A DNA stretch of 64,000 bases. It comes from Candidatus Manganitrophus noduliformans (GTDB lineage: Bacteria > Nitrospirota > Nitrospiria > SBBL01 > Manganitrophaceae). A program made the translations under genes and the position numbers. The stretch spans positions 620,001-684,000 of the forward strand of contig NZ_VTOW01000001.1 in assembly GCF_012184425.1 (NCBI RefSeq). The letters run 5' to 3'. Position 1 is the stretch's first letter; every line of letters starts with the position of its first letter. Positions 7,800 through 15,757 of the stretch are shown here, in pieces. Below the pieces are notes generated by a model, which saw only the letters and a list, made by a program, of their open reading frames with translations, was not told the DNA's origin and ran no database searches.

Positions 7800-7956
7800 G
7801 TAGGGGTGACCCTGTCGTAACCCGTTTCGCTCACAATTAATTCAAAAAAAGGGTCGATCGACTCAACGGAGTGGTCTGTCGAGAGGTGGAATGTAAGCAA
7901 CATCCGGAACTGTTTCAAAAGGTCAACAACAACAAACACAGGGGGGAATGGAACAT

Positions 7957-9297
7957 ATGAAATCAACTTGGAGGCGCGCTGTTTTTTTTCTGTCTGTTTA
8001 TTTGCTGTTCTCGATTCCGGTTCATGCCGAAGAGGTGATGGAACTGCCTCCAATCAAAACCGCTGCCAAACAGATCACTATCGGCGGCCAGGGACGCATC
8101 CGGTACCAATCATTTCCCGCGCCGCCAAGGGAAGAGCTCGATTTTTTCACCAACTACCGCTTCCGGCTCAATGTCGATGTCGCCCTGACGGATGGGGTCT
8201 CTTTCTTCCTCCAGCCGCAAAAGGTCGGCGTTTTCGGGAATGGGGAGACGGGGGCCGGCACCGATGTTTCTCTCTCATCGGTGAACACGACCACCAATAC
8301 CGCCACCGGGAACCTCACCTTGCATCAGGGTTATCTCGACTTTAAACAGATCGGGGGGATGCCGCTCAACCTCCGGCTCGGCCGCTTCGAATATATCGTC
8401 GGCGGGCATCGGTTGATTGGGAACTTCGACTGGAGCCAGCGGGGCCGCTCATTTGACGGAGGTCTTTTAAGCTACGCGATCCCGACCGCCGGAACCCTCT
8501 CCCTTTTTACTTTCCGGTTGACCGGCGAGACGGAGGCCGGCCCTTTACCGGCGGGAGATCGGGACCTCGACACCGATCTGCTGGGGGCTCACTTCAATAC
8601 CGCCTTGATTCCGATGAGCCAGACCGAGCTGACCTTAATCAACGATCGGAAGCTGGCCGGGCTTCCCGACTCGAGCCGGTTCACCGCCGGAATCAAGATC
8701 GAGCAGACACCGAATCTTCCGCCGCTGGCGTTCGTCTCCCCACTCACCGGACCGATCTGGCGGGCGGAATATTACAAGCAGTGGGGGGACCGGACCGAGA
8801 CACAGGAGATCGACGCCTTTCTGTATGCCCTCCGGCTCGGATACCGATTCGATCTTCCCTTCAAGCCGATGGTGATGGCCGGTTATGAAGTCCTCTCCGG
8901 AGACGACAGTCTGACCGACGACGATTATGGGGTCTTTGACACGCTGTATGCGACCAATCACATCTACTACGGCTACATGGATTACTTCCTCGCCATTCCG
9001 GCCGACACACAGGGCCGCGGATTAAAAGACGCCTTTGTCCGGCTCCACCTGAGCCTTCTGGACAAAGGAGGTCTTGCGATCGATCTTCACCAATTCTCCT
9101 TGGAAGAGGATTTTGCAGGCGAGGACGCCTTGGGAACGGAGATCGATCTCACCTTCTTCGCCCAGGTGAACAAGGTCACCTCCGTCCTGGTCGGCGTTTC
9201 CAAGTTCCTCGCGGATGAAGGGATGGAACTGCTCGGCCGGATCGCGGAAGGTGAAGATCCGACCTTTGCTTTTGCCATGGTCAATGTCCTCTTTTGA
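7957..9297 (+). CDS. outer-membrane porin, alginate-export (AlgE-like) family
   Basis: A 446-residue precursor with a clear Sec signal (hydrophobic AVFFLSVYLLFSIPVHA, cleaved near residue 24). Alternating strands typical of a beta-barrel follow, ending in an aromatic-rich terminus (FAFAMVNVLF) suited to outer-membrane insertion. Motifs such as FFTNYRFRLNVDV, LRLGRFEYIVGG and RGRSFDGGLL are typical of the alginate-export porin family, which in many bacteria is a general anion channel rather than an alginate exporter. The start at 7957 is preferred to 7948 for spacing from the GGGGGG site. It lies 157 bp after cyanase and may be the outer-membrane entry for the anion. Confidence 0.78.
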   Translation: MKSTWRRAVFFLSVYLLFSIPVHAEEVMELPPIKTAAKQITIGGQGRIRYQSFPAPPREELDFFTNYRFRLNVDVALTDGVSFFLQPQKVGVFGNGETGAGTDVSLSSVNTTTNTATGNLTLHQGYLDFKQIGGMPLNLRLGRFEYIVGGHRLIGNFDWSQRGRSFDGGLLSYAIPTAGTLSLFTFRLTGETEAGPLPAGDRDLDTDLLGAHFNTALIPMSQTELTLINDRKLAGLPDSSRFTAGIKIEQTPNLPPLAFVSPLTGPIWRAEYYKQWGDRTETQEIDAFLYALRLGYRFDLPFKPMVMAGYEVLSGDDSLTDDDYGVFDTLYATNHIYYGYMDYFLAIPADTQGRGLKDAFVRLHLSLLDKGGLAIDLHQFSLEEDFAGEDALGTEIDLTFFAQVNKVTSVLVGVSKFLADEGMELLGRIAEGEDPTFAFAMVNVLF

Positions 9298-9405
9298 GGT
9301 CGGAAGAACCGTTCCGGAAGCTGTTTTAACAAGGGATTAACGTCGTTGTGATTTTCTTGTAATCAGAGACGGCTTTAATCATTGACTCTGAAGCGAGGAG
9401 AAGCA

Positions 9406-10086
9406 ATGCAGATGACGGCCGTTTCTACATCCTGGGTCCACTTCATGCCGATGGTGGAGGTCCCGATCGGCTTCACCCCCGGCGAAACAAACCGGCTCGA
9501 TCGATATCTGATTCGCGAGGTGCACTCGGTTCGGGGAGAGGCCCCGGCCGTTCTGCGGCGCGGAACCGGCATGGCCCGGGTTGAAAGCGAATCGCCGATT
9601 CAGTTCTCCGGCGGTTATCGAGAGCCTTCGGAGGGTTTTCCCCTCCGCGGCGTCGTTCAACACCTGCACTATACCAGCCGAAACGAGCAGACGGAGCTCA
9701 AAACGATCTCTCGCCCCGAGCTGGCTGCGTCTGTAGAAACCACGGCCGTCTTGATCCCCATCGGGAAATCGGCGGATTGGTGGGCGATGAGCCAGGATGA
9801 GCGGCAGATTCTTTTTAAGAAAACCGATCGGCATGAGGGACATCATGGGATCGGGCGGCGGTATGCAGACCGAATTTTTCGAAGGCTCTATCATACCCGG
9901 TATGTCGATCCGTCGACGCCCTATGATTTTCTCACCTATTTCGAGTTTCATGAATCGGATGCTCCCGAGTTCAGAAAGATGCTGGCGGAGTTGCGGGATG
10001 TAAAGAAGAATCCGGAGTGGCTCTATGTCGATTTCGAATATGAAGTCTGGATGACCAAACTTTCGTTATCCACAGATCCGGTCTAA
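9406..10086 (+). CDS. chlorite-dismutase-family heme protein
   Basis: A 226-residue protein of the Cld/HemQ superfamily. The C-terminal half carries VLIPIGKSADWWAMSQDER, then RIFRRLYHTRYV and DFLTYFEF, which align with the chlorite dismutase segments around LYHS and DFITYFE; the His of LYH is the likely proximal heme ligand. True Cld enzymes turn chlorite into chloride and oxygen, while HemQ relatives decarboxylate coproheme. The C-terminus (NPEWLYVDFEYEVW) differs from classical Cld and the distal arginine was not assigned with certainty, so the activity is open. The start ATG 9406 follows GAGGAG. It is cotranscribed with the HTH gene 16 bp downstream. Confidence 0.75.
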   Translation: MQMTAVSTSWVHFMPMVEVPIGFTPGETNRLDRYLIREVHSVRGEAPAVLRRGTGMARVESESPIQFSGGYREPSEGFPLRGVVQHLHYTSRNEQTELKTISRPELAASVETTAVLIPIGKSADWWAMSQDERQILFKKTDRHEGHHGIGRRYADRIFRRLYHTRYVDPSTPYDFLTYFEFHESDAPEFRKMLAELRDVKKNPEWLYVDFEYEVWMTKLSLSTDPV

Positions 10087-10102
10087 ATGAGGAGGGAAGA
10101 AG

Positions 10103-10867
10103 ATGTCGTCTACCTTGGCAACGGTCCCGGTCCATTCAAATGTTCGGCTTTTCTCTCAATTGAGAAAGATGATCACCAATCATATCGACCTTCTCAATGC
10201 CTCATCGAGACTGGGGGTCACCCCCTCCACCCTCCGAAAAATCCTGGCAGGGGCCCCGATTTCACGATTCATTCAGAGGAAAATCGGCCGGGTCCTCGAT
10301 GGGAGAGGGAGCGCGTTGCCGGGGAGTCCAAAGCGATCGAGGGTCGAACGGCTCCTGGAGGTCTACCATCTCTACCGGGAACATGGGACGCTTCAGCGGG
10401 TGGCGGACGAGATCGGCCTCAGCCGCGAGCGGGTGCGGCAGCTTCTCGTCAAAGGATCGGAGTGCGGGCTCTTCGAGTATAAGCCTTCGTGGGAGGTGGG
10501 AGTCTCGCGGGAGAAGATCCTCGAAGATTACCGCCGGGTTCTGACCCTCAAGGGGGTCGCGCAGGTGAACCAGATGTCGCTCTGCCGCCTTCATCGGCTT
10601 CTGAAGGTGCATGGGATTACCGAACCCGAGCTGGAGGAGATCTGGTTTAAAGAAAAGAAGGCGATTTGTATTGAACGATATCATAAAGTGGTCCTGGAAA
10701 TGGGGCATCATCCGACCACCACCGAGATGCAGCGGATCTCATCGAACCGGTATCTCACGACGCAAATCCGGCGTCTCTGGGGAACGATCGAGACCTTTCG
10801 GAAAGAGCAAGGAATCCCCCCGCCGCCGAAACGTCTGTTTCACTTGAAGGTGCTCACGCATTCGTAA
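10103..10867 (+). CDS. HTH protein with sigma-region-4-like motif
   Basis: A 254-residue putative DNA-binding protein of no recognised named family. Near residues 20-50 a first HTH-like stretch appears (ASSRLGVTPSTLRKILAGA). Near residues 92-112, LQRVADEIGLSRERVRQLL closely matches the helix-turn-helix of sigma-70 region 4. Later helices (TTTEMQRISS) hint at a third repeat of the same kind. It has no sigma region 2, so it is not a complete sigma factor. The ribosome site GAGGAGGGAAG is strong. Its position 16 bp after the Cld-family gene suggests it regulates this cluster; that is inference. Confidence 0.7.
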   Translation: MSSTLATVPVHSNVRLFSQLRKMITNHIDLLNASSRLGVTPSTLRKILAGAPISRFIQRKIGRVLDGRGSALPGSPKRSRVERLLEVYHLYREHGTLQRVADEIGLSRERVRQLLVKGSECGLFEYKPSWEVGVSREKILEDYRRVLTLKGVAQVNQMSLCRLHRLLKVHGITEPELEEIWFKEKKAICIERYHKVVLEMGHHPTTTEMQRISSNRYLTTQIRRLWGTIETFRKEQGIPPPPKRLFHLKVLTHS

Positions 10868-10900
10868 GTGGGCGGGGGATGGGAGAGGATCGGCCGGCCG

Positions 10901-12568
10901 CTACCGGGCCGAAGAGGGGACCGGCTTCCCCGCCGATTTGTGCCGGGCGACCGTTTGATAGGCTTCGATGAGGAGAAGGAGGGTGATCGCAATCAAGATC
11001 AGCGCCACGATCGGGATGGCCTCGATCTGGAATGGCCCCGCCGTCCACCCCTGGAGCCAAGGGGCGACGAATAACCCGAGAGACCAAAGGGTCATCGTGA
11101 GGACAAAAAGCATCGGGAGGAGGGCATAAAGGGGGTTTTTCCCGCTCTTGATCAGCCAGACCGAAATCCCCAAGAGGCTGAGGGCGGCCAAGAGCTGGTT
11201 GCTTGCCCCGAAGATCGGCCAGAACTTTAAATAGGCCGCTTCCTGCGTCGTCATCAAAAAGAAAAGGGGAAGGGCGAGGGTCGCCAGCGTCGCGCCGATC
11301 CGTCCGGCCGACCCTTCCCATCCGGTCAATTCCTGCAGGATATACCGTCCCAGCCGCGTCGCCACATCCAACGTGTCATAAACGAAGGTCGCGAAGGCGA
11401 GCAGGCCGAAGCTCATCGCGACCTCCATCGGAATCCCAAGAAGATTGGCAAATCGGGCCAGTCCCCCCGCGTAAATCTCCGTCGGTCCCTTCTTTAACGC
11501 CGCGTCGCCCGCCGGAAACATCATCACGGTCGCCAATGCGATCACGGCGACCAGTCCCTCCAACAGCATCCCGCCATACCCCACCGGTCCGGCATCCTCT
11601 TCTTTCGCCAGCTGCTTTGATGTCGTCCCGCTGCAGACCAAACCGTGAAAGCCGGAGCAGGCGCCGCACGCGACCGTAATGAAAAGGATCGGGAAGAGCG
11701 GCGCCCCTTTGGCATTATGGAAGCCGATGAAGGCCGGATATTCCGCGGTGTAGCCCCCGAAGAAAAGTCCGATCATGCCGACCCCCAAGGCGGCATAGAG
11801 GAAGTAGCCGCCGAGATACCCTCGCGGCTGGAGAAGGACCCAGAGGGGAAGGATCGAAGCGAAGAAGCAGTAGACGAGGATAATGACATCCCACCCCTTC
11901 GTCGGGTTTGAGAAAATCGACGCCGGAAGAGAGAGGGGAATCGCCTGGCCTCCCCAGATGATCAGGAGGAGCAGCGGCAGGGCCACCGCGGTCGCCCGGC
12001 CCAACGGCCATTGCCACCGGGTGAGGGCCAGCCCCAAGAAGATCGAAAGGAGAAGATATAAAAAAGACGAGCTGGCGACGCCGGCCCCATACTCGGCGGA
12101 GACAAATGTCGAGGCGGTCAGATCGGTGAAGGCGACGATGACATAGACTAAAGAGAGCCAGATGAAGAGGAGGAAGAGAAGATAGGCCCGCTGGCTCATA
12201 TTTTCTTTGACGACCTCTGCGATGGAGCGGGCCTTATGGCGCAGGGAGGCGGTGAGATTGGCGAAATCGTGCATCGCGCCGATGAAGATATTGCCGAAGA
12301 TAATCCAGAGGAGCGCCGGGAGCCAGCCGAACCAGAGGCCGGCCAGAATCGGTCCGACGATCGGACCGGCGGCGGCGATCGAAGAGAAATGTTGGGCGAG
12401 AAGGATGGGGAGGCGCGTTGGAACGTAATCGACCCCGTCATTGACGATACTGGCGGGGGTCGGCTGTCGGTTGTCGAGCTTAAATTCCTGTCTGAGGAAG
12501 CGGCCGTACAATCGGTAAGCGATCGAAAATAAAGCGATGACGATAAGAGCAATGGTCAGAATACTCAT
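10901..12568 (-). CDS. cstA: CstA-family carbon-starvation/peptide or pyruvate transporter
   Basis: A 555-residue polytopic membrane protein with more than a dozen hydrophobic segments. It has the CstA hallmarks RLYGRFLRQEF, the DGVDYVPT motif, FSSIAAAGPIVGPILA and GALHDF-like GAMHDFANL. CstA proteins import peptides or pyruvate during carbon limitation; this shorter type lacks the long C-terminal region of the E. coli protein. The ATG at 12568 was chosen because a perfect promoter (12576-12604) covers the longer starts, which would place transcription initiation at or one base before this codon. It faces the HTH gene tail to tail. Confidence 0.9.
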   Translation of the reverse strand: MSILTIALIVIALFSIAYRLYGRFLRQEFKLDNRQPTPASIVNDGVDYVPTRLPILLAQHFSSIAAAGPIVGPILAGLWFGWLPALLWIIFGNIFIGAMHDFANLTASLRHKARSIAEVVKENMSQRAYLLFLLFIWLSLVYVIVAFTDLTASTFVSAEYGAGVASSSFLYLLLSIFLGLALTRWQWPLGRATAVALPLLLLIIWGGQAIPLSLPASIFSNPTKGWDVIILVYCFFASILPLWVLLQPRGYLGGYFLYAALGVGMIGLFFGGYTAEYPAFIGFHNAKGAPLFPILFITVACGACSGFHGLVCSGTTSKQLAKEEDAGPVGYGGMLLEGLVAVIALATVMMFPAGDAALKKGPTEIYAGGLARFANLLGIPMEVAMSFGLLAFATFVYDTLDVATRLGRYILQELTGWEGSAGRIGATLATLALPLFFLMTTQEAAYLKFWPIFGASNQLLAALSLLGISVWLIKSGKNPLYALLPMLFVLTMTLWSLGLFVAPWLQGWTAGPFQIEAIPIVALILIAITLLLLIEAYQTVARHKSAGKPVPSSAR

Positions 12569-12575
12569 CGGCGCC

Positions 12576-12604
12576 ATTATATCGGAGGCCCCGGGGCTTG
12601 TCAA
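12576..12604 (-). promoter_or_regulatory. perfect consensus sigma-70 promoter of cstA
   Basis: On the minus strand TTGACA (12604-12599), exactly 17 bp, and TATAAT (12581-12576) match the sigma-70 consensus at every position. The predicted transcription start is about 12569, next to the ATG at 12568, so the message would be leaderless. No Shine-Dalgarno site precedes that ATG. Confidence 0.75.
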
Positions 12605-12656
12605 AAAAAAGCCTTACGAGGCGACGTGTTGACGCCGAAAGCCGTCCGGGGATCAT

Positions 12657-12685
12657 TTGACGCTCTTTCCTTTTTTTGTTATATA
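12657..12685 (+). promoter_or_regulatory. promoter of the Rieske gene
   Basis: TTGACG (12657-12662), a 17-bp T-rich spacer and TATATA (12680-12685) form a good sigma-70 promoter. The predicted start near 12692 lies about 32 nt before the Rieske start codon. It diverges from the cstA promoter. Confidence 0.6.
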
Positions 12686-12723
12686 AGGAACGCCTCACGC
12701 CACTTTTCATTTATGGAGAAGAG

Positions 12724-13029
12724 ATGTCATTCGTACCGGTTGCAAAGGCCAGTGAAATTCCGCCGGGATCGGCTATACTGGTAGAGATCAACAACCTCGA
12801 GATCGCCCTTTTTCGATTGGGCGATGAGTTTTACGCCACCTCGAACCTCTGCATCCATCAGGGGGGGCCGCTCGCGGAGGGGAGGATTGACGGGGAGCAG
12901 GTGATCTGTCCCTGGCATCACTGGCGTTTCAACATCAAGGATGGAACCTCCCCGCTCAGCCCAAAGCTGAAATTGAGGACCTTTCCGGTCAAAAGAGAGG
13001 AAGATCAAATCTTGATCGACCTTCCCTGA
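12724..13029 (+). CDS. Rieske [2Fe-2S] ferredoxin-like protein (NirD type)
   Basis: A 101-residue soluble Rieske protein. The cluster ligands are C43 and H45 (LCIHQGG) and C62 and H65 (VICPWHHW), with the spacing of NirD-like and dioxygenase ferredoxin components. There is no membrane segment, so it acts in the cytoplasm as an electron carrier or redox sensor. The start ATG 12724 follows GGAGAAGAG; the frame opens earlier but has no ribosome site there. No oxygenase or nitrite reductase partner is adjacent, so its redox partner is unknown. Confidence 0.9.
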   Translation: MSFVPVAKASEIPPGSAILVEINNLEIALFRLGDEFYATSNLCIHQGGPLAEGRIDGEQVICPWHHWRFNIKDGTSPLSPKLKLRTFPVKREEDQILIDLP

Positions 13030-13052
13030 CGCCGCCACATAAAGGATCGTGC

Positions 13053-13661
13053 ATGAGTAAACGGTTTTTCACCCCGATTGGGATTCGCGGAGGGGGAATC
13101 CTCTTACTGCTCGCCTTTCTGCTCGGGGGGTGTTCTTCGTTTCGGGGCCGCTCCTCCATGCCGGGGGTCAGTCAGGAGGCGGCCCGGCAGGTTTATGAGA
13201 TCCGCTTGGCGACGGAAAAATACCGGGACATCGAGAAAGCGCAGGCCGACGGCTATTTCCGGTTTACCGGATATATTCCGAACATGGGGTATCAATTTGC
13301 GAATCCGAAGCTCTTCTCCGGATTCAATCTCCGCCAGCCGCCGATTTTGATCTATGATGAACGGGATGGGCGTTATGAGTTGACCGGCGTGATCTTCATC
13401 GCCCCCATCGATAAGAGTCCCGGGAGTGTTCTTCCTTTCAAGGGGGCCGAATTCATGAAGCACCCGATGAAATGTCACTACCGGGACGGGACCAACCTGA
13501 ATCTGGAGAAGGCGGAGCAATGTCCCCAGGAACACCCGCTGACCCAGTCGGCGCTTGTCTTCTGGCACCCCGATCTCTGGATGATGTCGGCCTGGGTCTG
13601 GTATCCCAACCCGAACGGCCTCTTCTCCCTCTACAATCCGCTGCTGAATTTCGCGAGATAA
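13053..13661 (+). CDS. conserved hypothetical lipoprotein
   Basis: A 202-residue protein with a lipoprotein signal: a hydrophobic run (GGGILLLLAFLLGG) ends in a lipobox LLGGC with the lipidated Cys near residue 27. The mature part begins with a helical stretch (ATEKYRDIEKAQADGYF), followed by a conserved-looking core (GYIPNMGYQFANP, PPILIYDERDGRYELTGVIF) and an end rich in Trp and Pro (VWYPNPNGLFSLYNP). It is probably anchored to the outer membrane or the periplasmic face. No function is recognised. It lies 23 bp after the Rieske gene and may share its promoter. Confidence 0.72.
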   Translation: MSKRFFTPIGIRGGGILLLLAFLLGGCSSFRGRSSMPGVSQEAARQVYEIRLATEKYRDIEKAQADGYFRFTGYIPNMGYQFANPKLFSGFNLRQPPILIYDERDGRYELTGVIFIAPIDKSPGSVLPFKGAEFMKHPMKCHYRDGTNLNLEKAEQCPQEHPLTQSALVFWHPDLWMMSAWVWYPNPNGLFSLYNPLLNFAR

Positions 13662-13678
13662 TCGAATGATTGTTTTTC

Positions 13679-13706
13679 GTAGGGGCGTATTGCAATACGC
13701 CCCTAC
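13679..13706 (+). repeat. GTAG-type REP palindrome
   Basis: A perfect 28-bp palindrome with arms GTAGGGGCGTATTG and its exact complement. It lies between two convergent genes, where its RNA hairpin could end transcription on both strands. The ends GTAGGGGCG resemble those of the palindromes at 16616, 23539 and 48360. Confidence 0.85.
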
Positions 13707-13721
13707 AATTTGTACCGCAAT

Positions 13722-14750
13722 TTACGGCGTCAGGACCACCTTCCCGAAAAGATCCCGCGACTGCATCTTCTCCTGCGCTTCTCTTGCCTTGGAGAGGGGA
13801 TAAACCGAATCGACAATCGGTTTCAGTTTCCACTCGCCGACGAGACGGGCGACCGTCTCCATCTCGGCCCGGGTTCCGGTTCGCGCCCCTAAAATCGAGA
13901 GGTCTTTCCAGAAGACGTGGCGGAGATCGAGCTCGGTCGTCGGCCCGGTCGTCGCGCCGCAGGTGACGAGGGTCCCGTTCTTCGCAAGGGAGACGATGCT
14001 TTTGCCGAAGGTGGCGGGGCCGACATGCTCGAAGACGACATCGACCCCTCGCCCCTGTGTCATCTTGAACACCTCCCGCGAGAAGTCGCGCTCCGCATAG
14101 TTGATCAAGAGATCGGCCCCCAGCTGGCGGGCCTGGTCGAGCTTCTTCCGGGTGCTGGCCGTCGCAATCACCCGCGCCCCGGCGAGCTTGCCGATCTGAA
14201 CGGCGGCGCTCCCGACCCCGCTTCCCCCCGCGAGAACCAAGAGATCCTGTCCCGGCTTCAGGGCGGCGCGGGTGATCAACATGTGCCAGGCGGTGACAAA
14301 GGTGATCGGAAAGGCGGCGGCCTCTTCAAAAGAAATCCCATCCGGAATGGGGATGAGATTCGCCGCGGGCGCTTTCGCAAACTCGGCGTAGCCGCCGTCG
14401 GTTCCCGCCCCGAAGATCCGGTATTGATCGCAAAGATTGTCCCGTCCCGAGAGGCAGTAAGCGCAGCGAAAGCAGGAGAGGCCCGGCGCGATGACCACCC
14501 GCTGCCCGACGGAGATTCCCTCCACCCCGGGGCCGACCTCCGCCACAATCCCGGCGACATCGGAGCCGGGGATATGCGGAAGCTGGATCTTATACGCCGG
14601 AACGCCTTGGCGGATCCAGAGATCGAGATAATTCAAGGCGCAGGCCTTGACCTGCACGACCGCCTCCCCCGGTCCCGCCTTGGGTGTGGGGACCTCTTCA
14701 TAAACCAGGGTATCGATCTCTCCGAATTGGTGGAAACGGACCGCTTTCAT
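13722..14750 (-). CDS. zinc-type alcohol dehydrogenase/quinone oxidoreductase (MDR family)
   Basis: A 342-residue medium-chain dehydrogenase/reductase. The N-terminal GroES-like domain includes HIPGSDVAGIVAEVGPGV and a four-cysteine structural-zinc loop (CFRCAYCLSGRDNLC). The Rossmann domain follows with VLAGGSGVGSAAVQIGKLAGARVIATAST. It probably uses NADPH to reduce quinones or enals or to oxidise alcohols. The start 14750 follows AAGGAGGT. It is the last gene of a three-gene minus-strand operon after the SDR (15754-16485) and the kinase (14768-15757), so the three may act in one catabolic route. Confidence 0.9.
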   Translation of the reverse strand: MKAVRFHQFGEIDTLVYEEVPTPKAGPGEAVVQVKACALNYLDLWIRQGVPAYKIQLPHIPGSDVAGIVAEVGPGVEGISVGQRVVIAPGLSCFRCAYCLSGRDNLCDQYRIFGAGTDGGYAEFAKAPAANLIPIPDGISFEEAAAFPITFVTAWHMLITRAALKPGQDLLVLAGGSGVGSAAVQIGKLAGARVIATASTRKKLDQARQLGADLLINYAERDFSREVFKMTQGRGVDVVFEHVGPATFGKSIVSLAKNGTLVTCGATTGPTTELDLRHVFWKDLSILGARTGTRAEMETVARLVGEWKLKPIVDSVYPLSKAREAQEKMQSRDLFGKVVLTP

Positions 14751-14767
14751 CGACAAACCTCCTTGGA

Positions 14768-15757
14768 TCAAAACGGTTCCATCGGATTTTTCCCCTCCGC
14801 CAACAGGCGAAGTCTCTCGTCATGTCGGGCGATGAGATCCCAATTCGGCTCCGGTGCCATTTCATAACCGACGGCGAGAACCTGGAGCGAGTGGAGGGTC
14901 CGATAGACCTTCAACGACTCGGCCGGCCAGTCCGCTTTCTCATAGCCCGACAGAAACGGGGCGCGATCTTGAGGATAGAAGAAAAAAGCTTCTTCCAGAT
15001 GAAGTAGATCGGCGGTGGCATCCCCCCACCAAGCCCATTCAAGATCGAACACCCCTGAGATCCGCGGCACGCCCGAATCGCTTTCCATAAAGAGAAGATT
15101 ATCATAATGGAAGTCCCCATGGAGGAAGACCGGCTCAATACGCTCGGGAAGCGCTTGCAGCTCCTCGGTAAAACGGAGTGTCAGGGCTTCTTTCCAGGTC
15201 GGAGCGCCGCCGAGATCTTTCTCGCAGCGTGAGAGCGCTTGGTCGAACCGCTCCCGAAAATAGTCGCGCCAGGAGGCTTCTTTCGGAAAGACGCGCGGGT
15301 CATCGAGCCGATTGCCGAAGAAGGGGACCCGAATTCGATGGAATCGCCGCAGCAGCCGGCCGATCTCTTCCAAGAGGGCATTCCGTTTCGGTTTCGGAAG
15401 CGACTCGATCGCTTCACCCACGCCGCGCCCTTCCAGAAAAGGGATCAGCGCGTAGTCGAACGGCAGCAATTCTCTAGAACAGTCGGAGAGGTAATCGAGG
15501 GCGAGCGGGAGATCGGGGGCGACCTGGTGAAGCCAGCGGTAGTTTTTCGCCTCTCGGTTAATTTTATCGAGCTCCCGATCGTGGACATTGATCCGGCAGA
15601 CCCATCGCCGGCCGTTCTCCATCAAAAAAAGAGAACTCTCATTGACCGCGCCCCCCATCGGCTCCGAGACCCAGACCGGCCGGCCGATCCGGTGCCGGCG
15701 GCAGATCTCCCGCGCCAGCGGAAGATCGATCCGGGGGGGCGCTTGGGGCGGGGTCAT
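14768..15757 (-). CDS. phosphotransferase-family (APH-type) kinase
   Basis: A 329-residue kinase of the aminoglycoside phosphotransferase fold. The catalytic loop FLHGDFHYDNLLF and the metal-binding FDLEWAWWGD are clear in the C-terminal half, and an N-terminal lobe begins around VSEPMGGAVNESSLF. The start ATG at 15757 overlaps the SDR stop by four bases (ATGA), indicating coupled translation; the longer open frame upstream only shadows the SDR gene. Members of this family phosphorylate small alcohols such as choline, homoserine, sugars or antibiotics; the substrate here is unknown and nothing points to resistance. Confidence 0.85.
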   Translation of the reverse strand: MTPPQAPPRIDLPLAREICRRHRIGRPVWVSEPMGGAVNESSLFLMENGRRWVCRINVHDRELDKINREAKNYRWLHQVAPDLPLALDYLSDCSRELLPFDYALIPFLEGRGVGEAIESLPKPKRNALLEEIGRLLRRFHRIRVPFFGNRLDDPRVFPKEASWRDYFRERFDQALSRCEKDLGGAPTWKEALTLRFTEELQALPERIEPVFLHGDFHYDNLLFMESDSGVPRISGVFDLEWAWWGDATADLLHLEEAFFFYPQDRAPFLSGYEKADWPAESLKVYRTLHSLQVLAVGYEMAPEPNWDLIARHDERLRLLAEGKNPMEPF

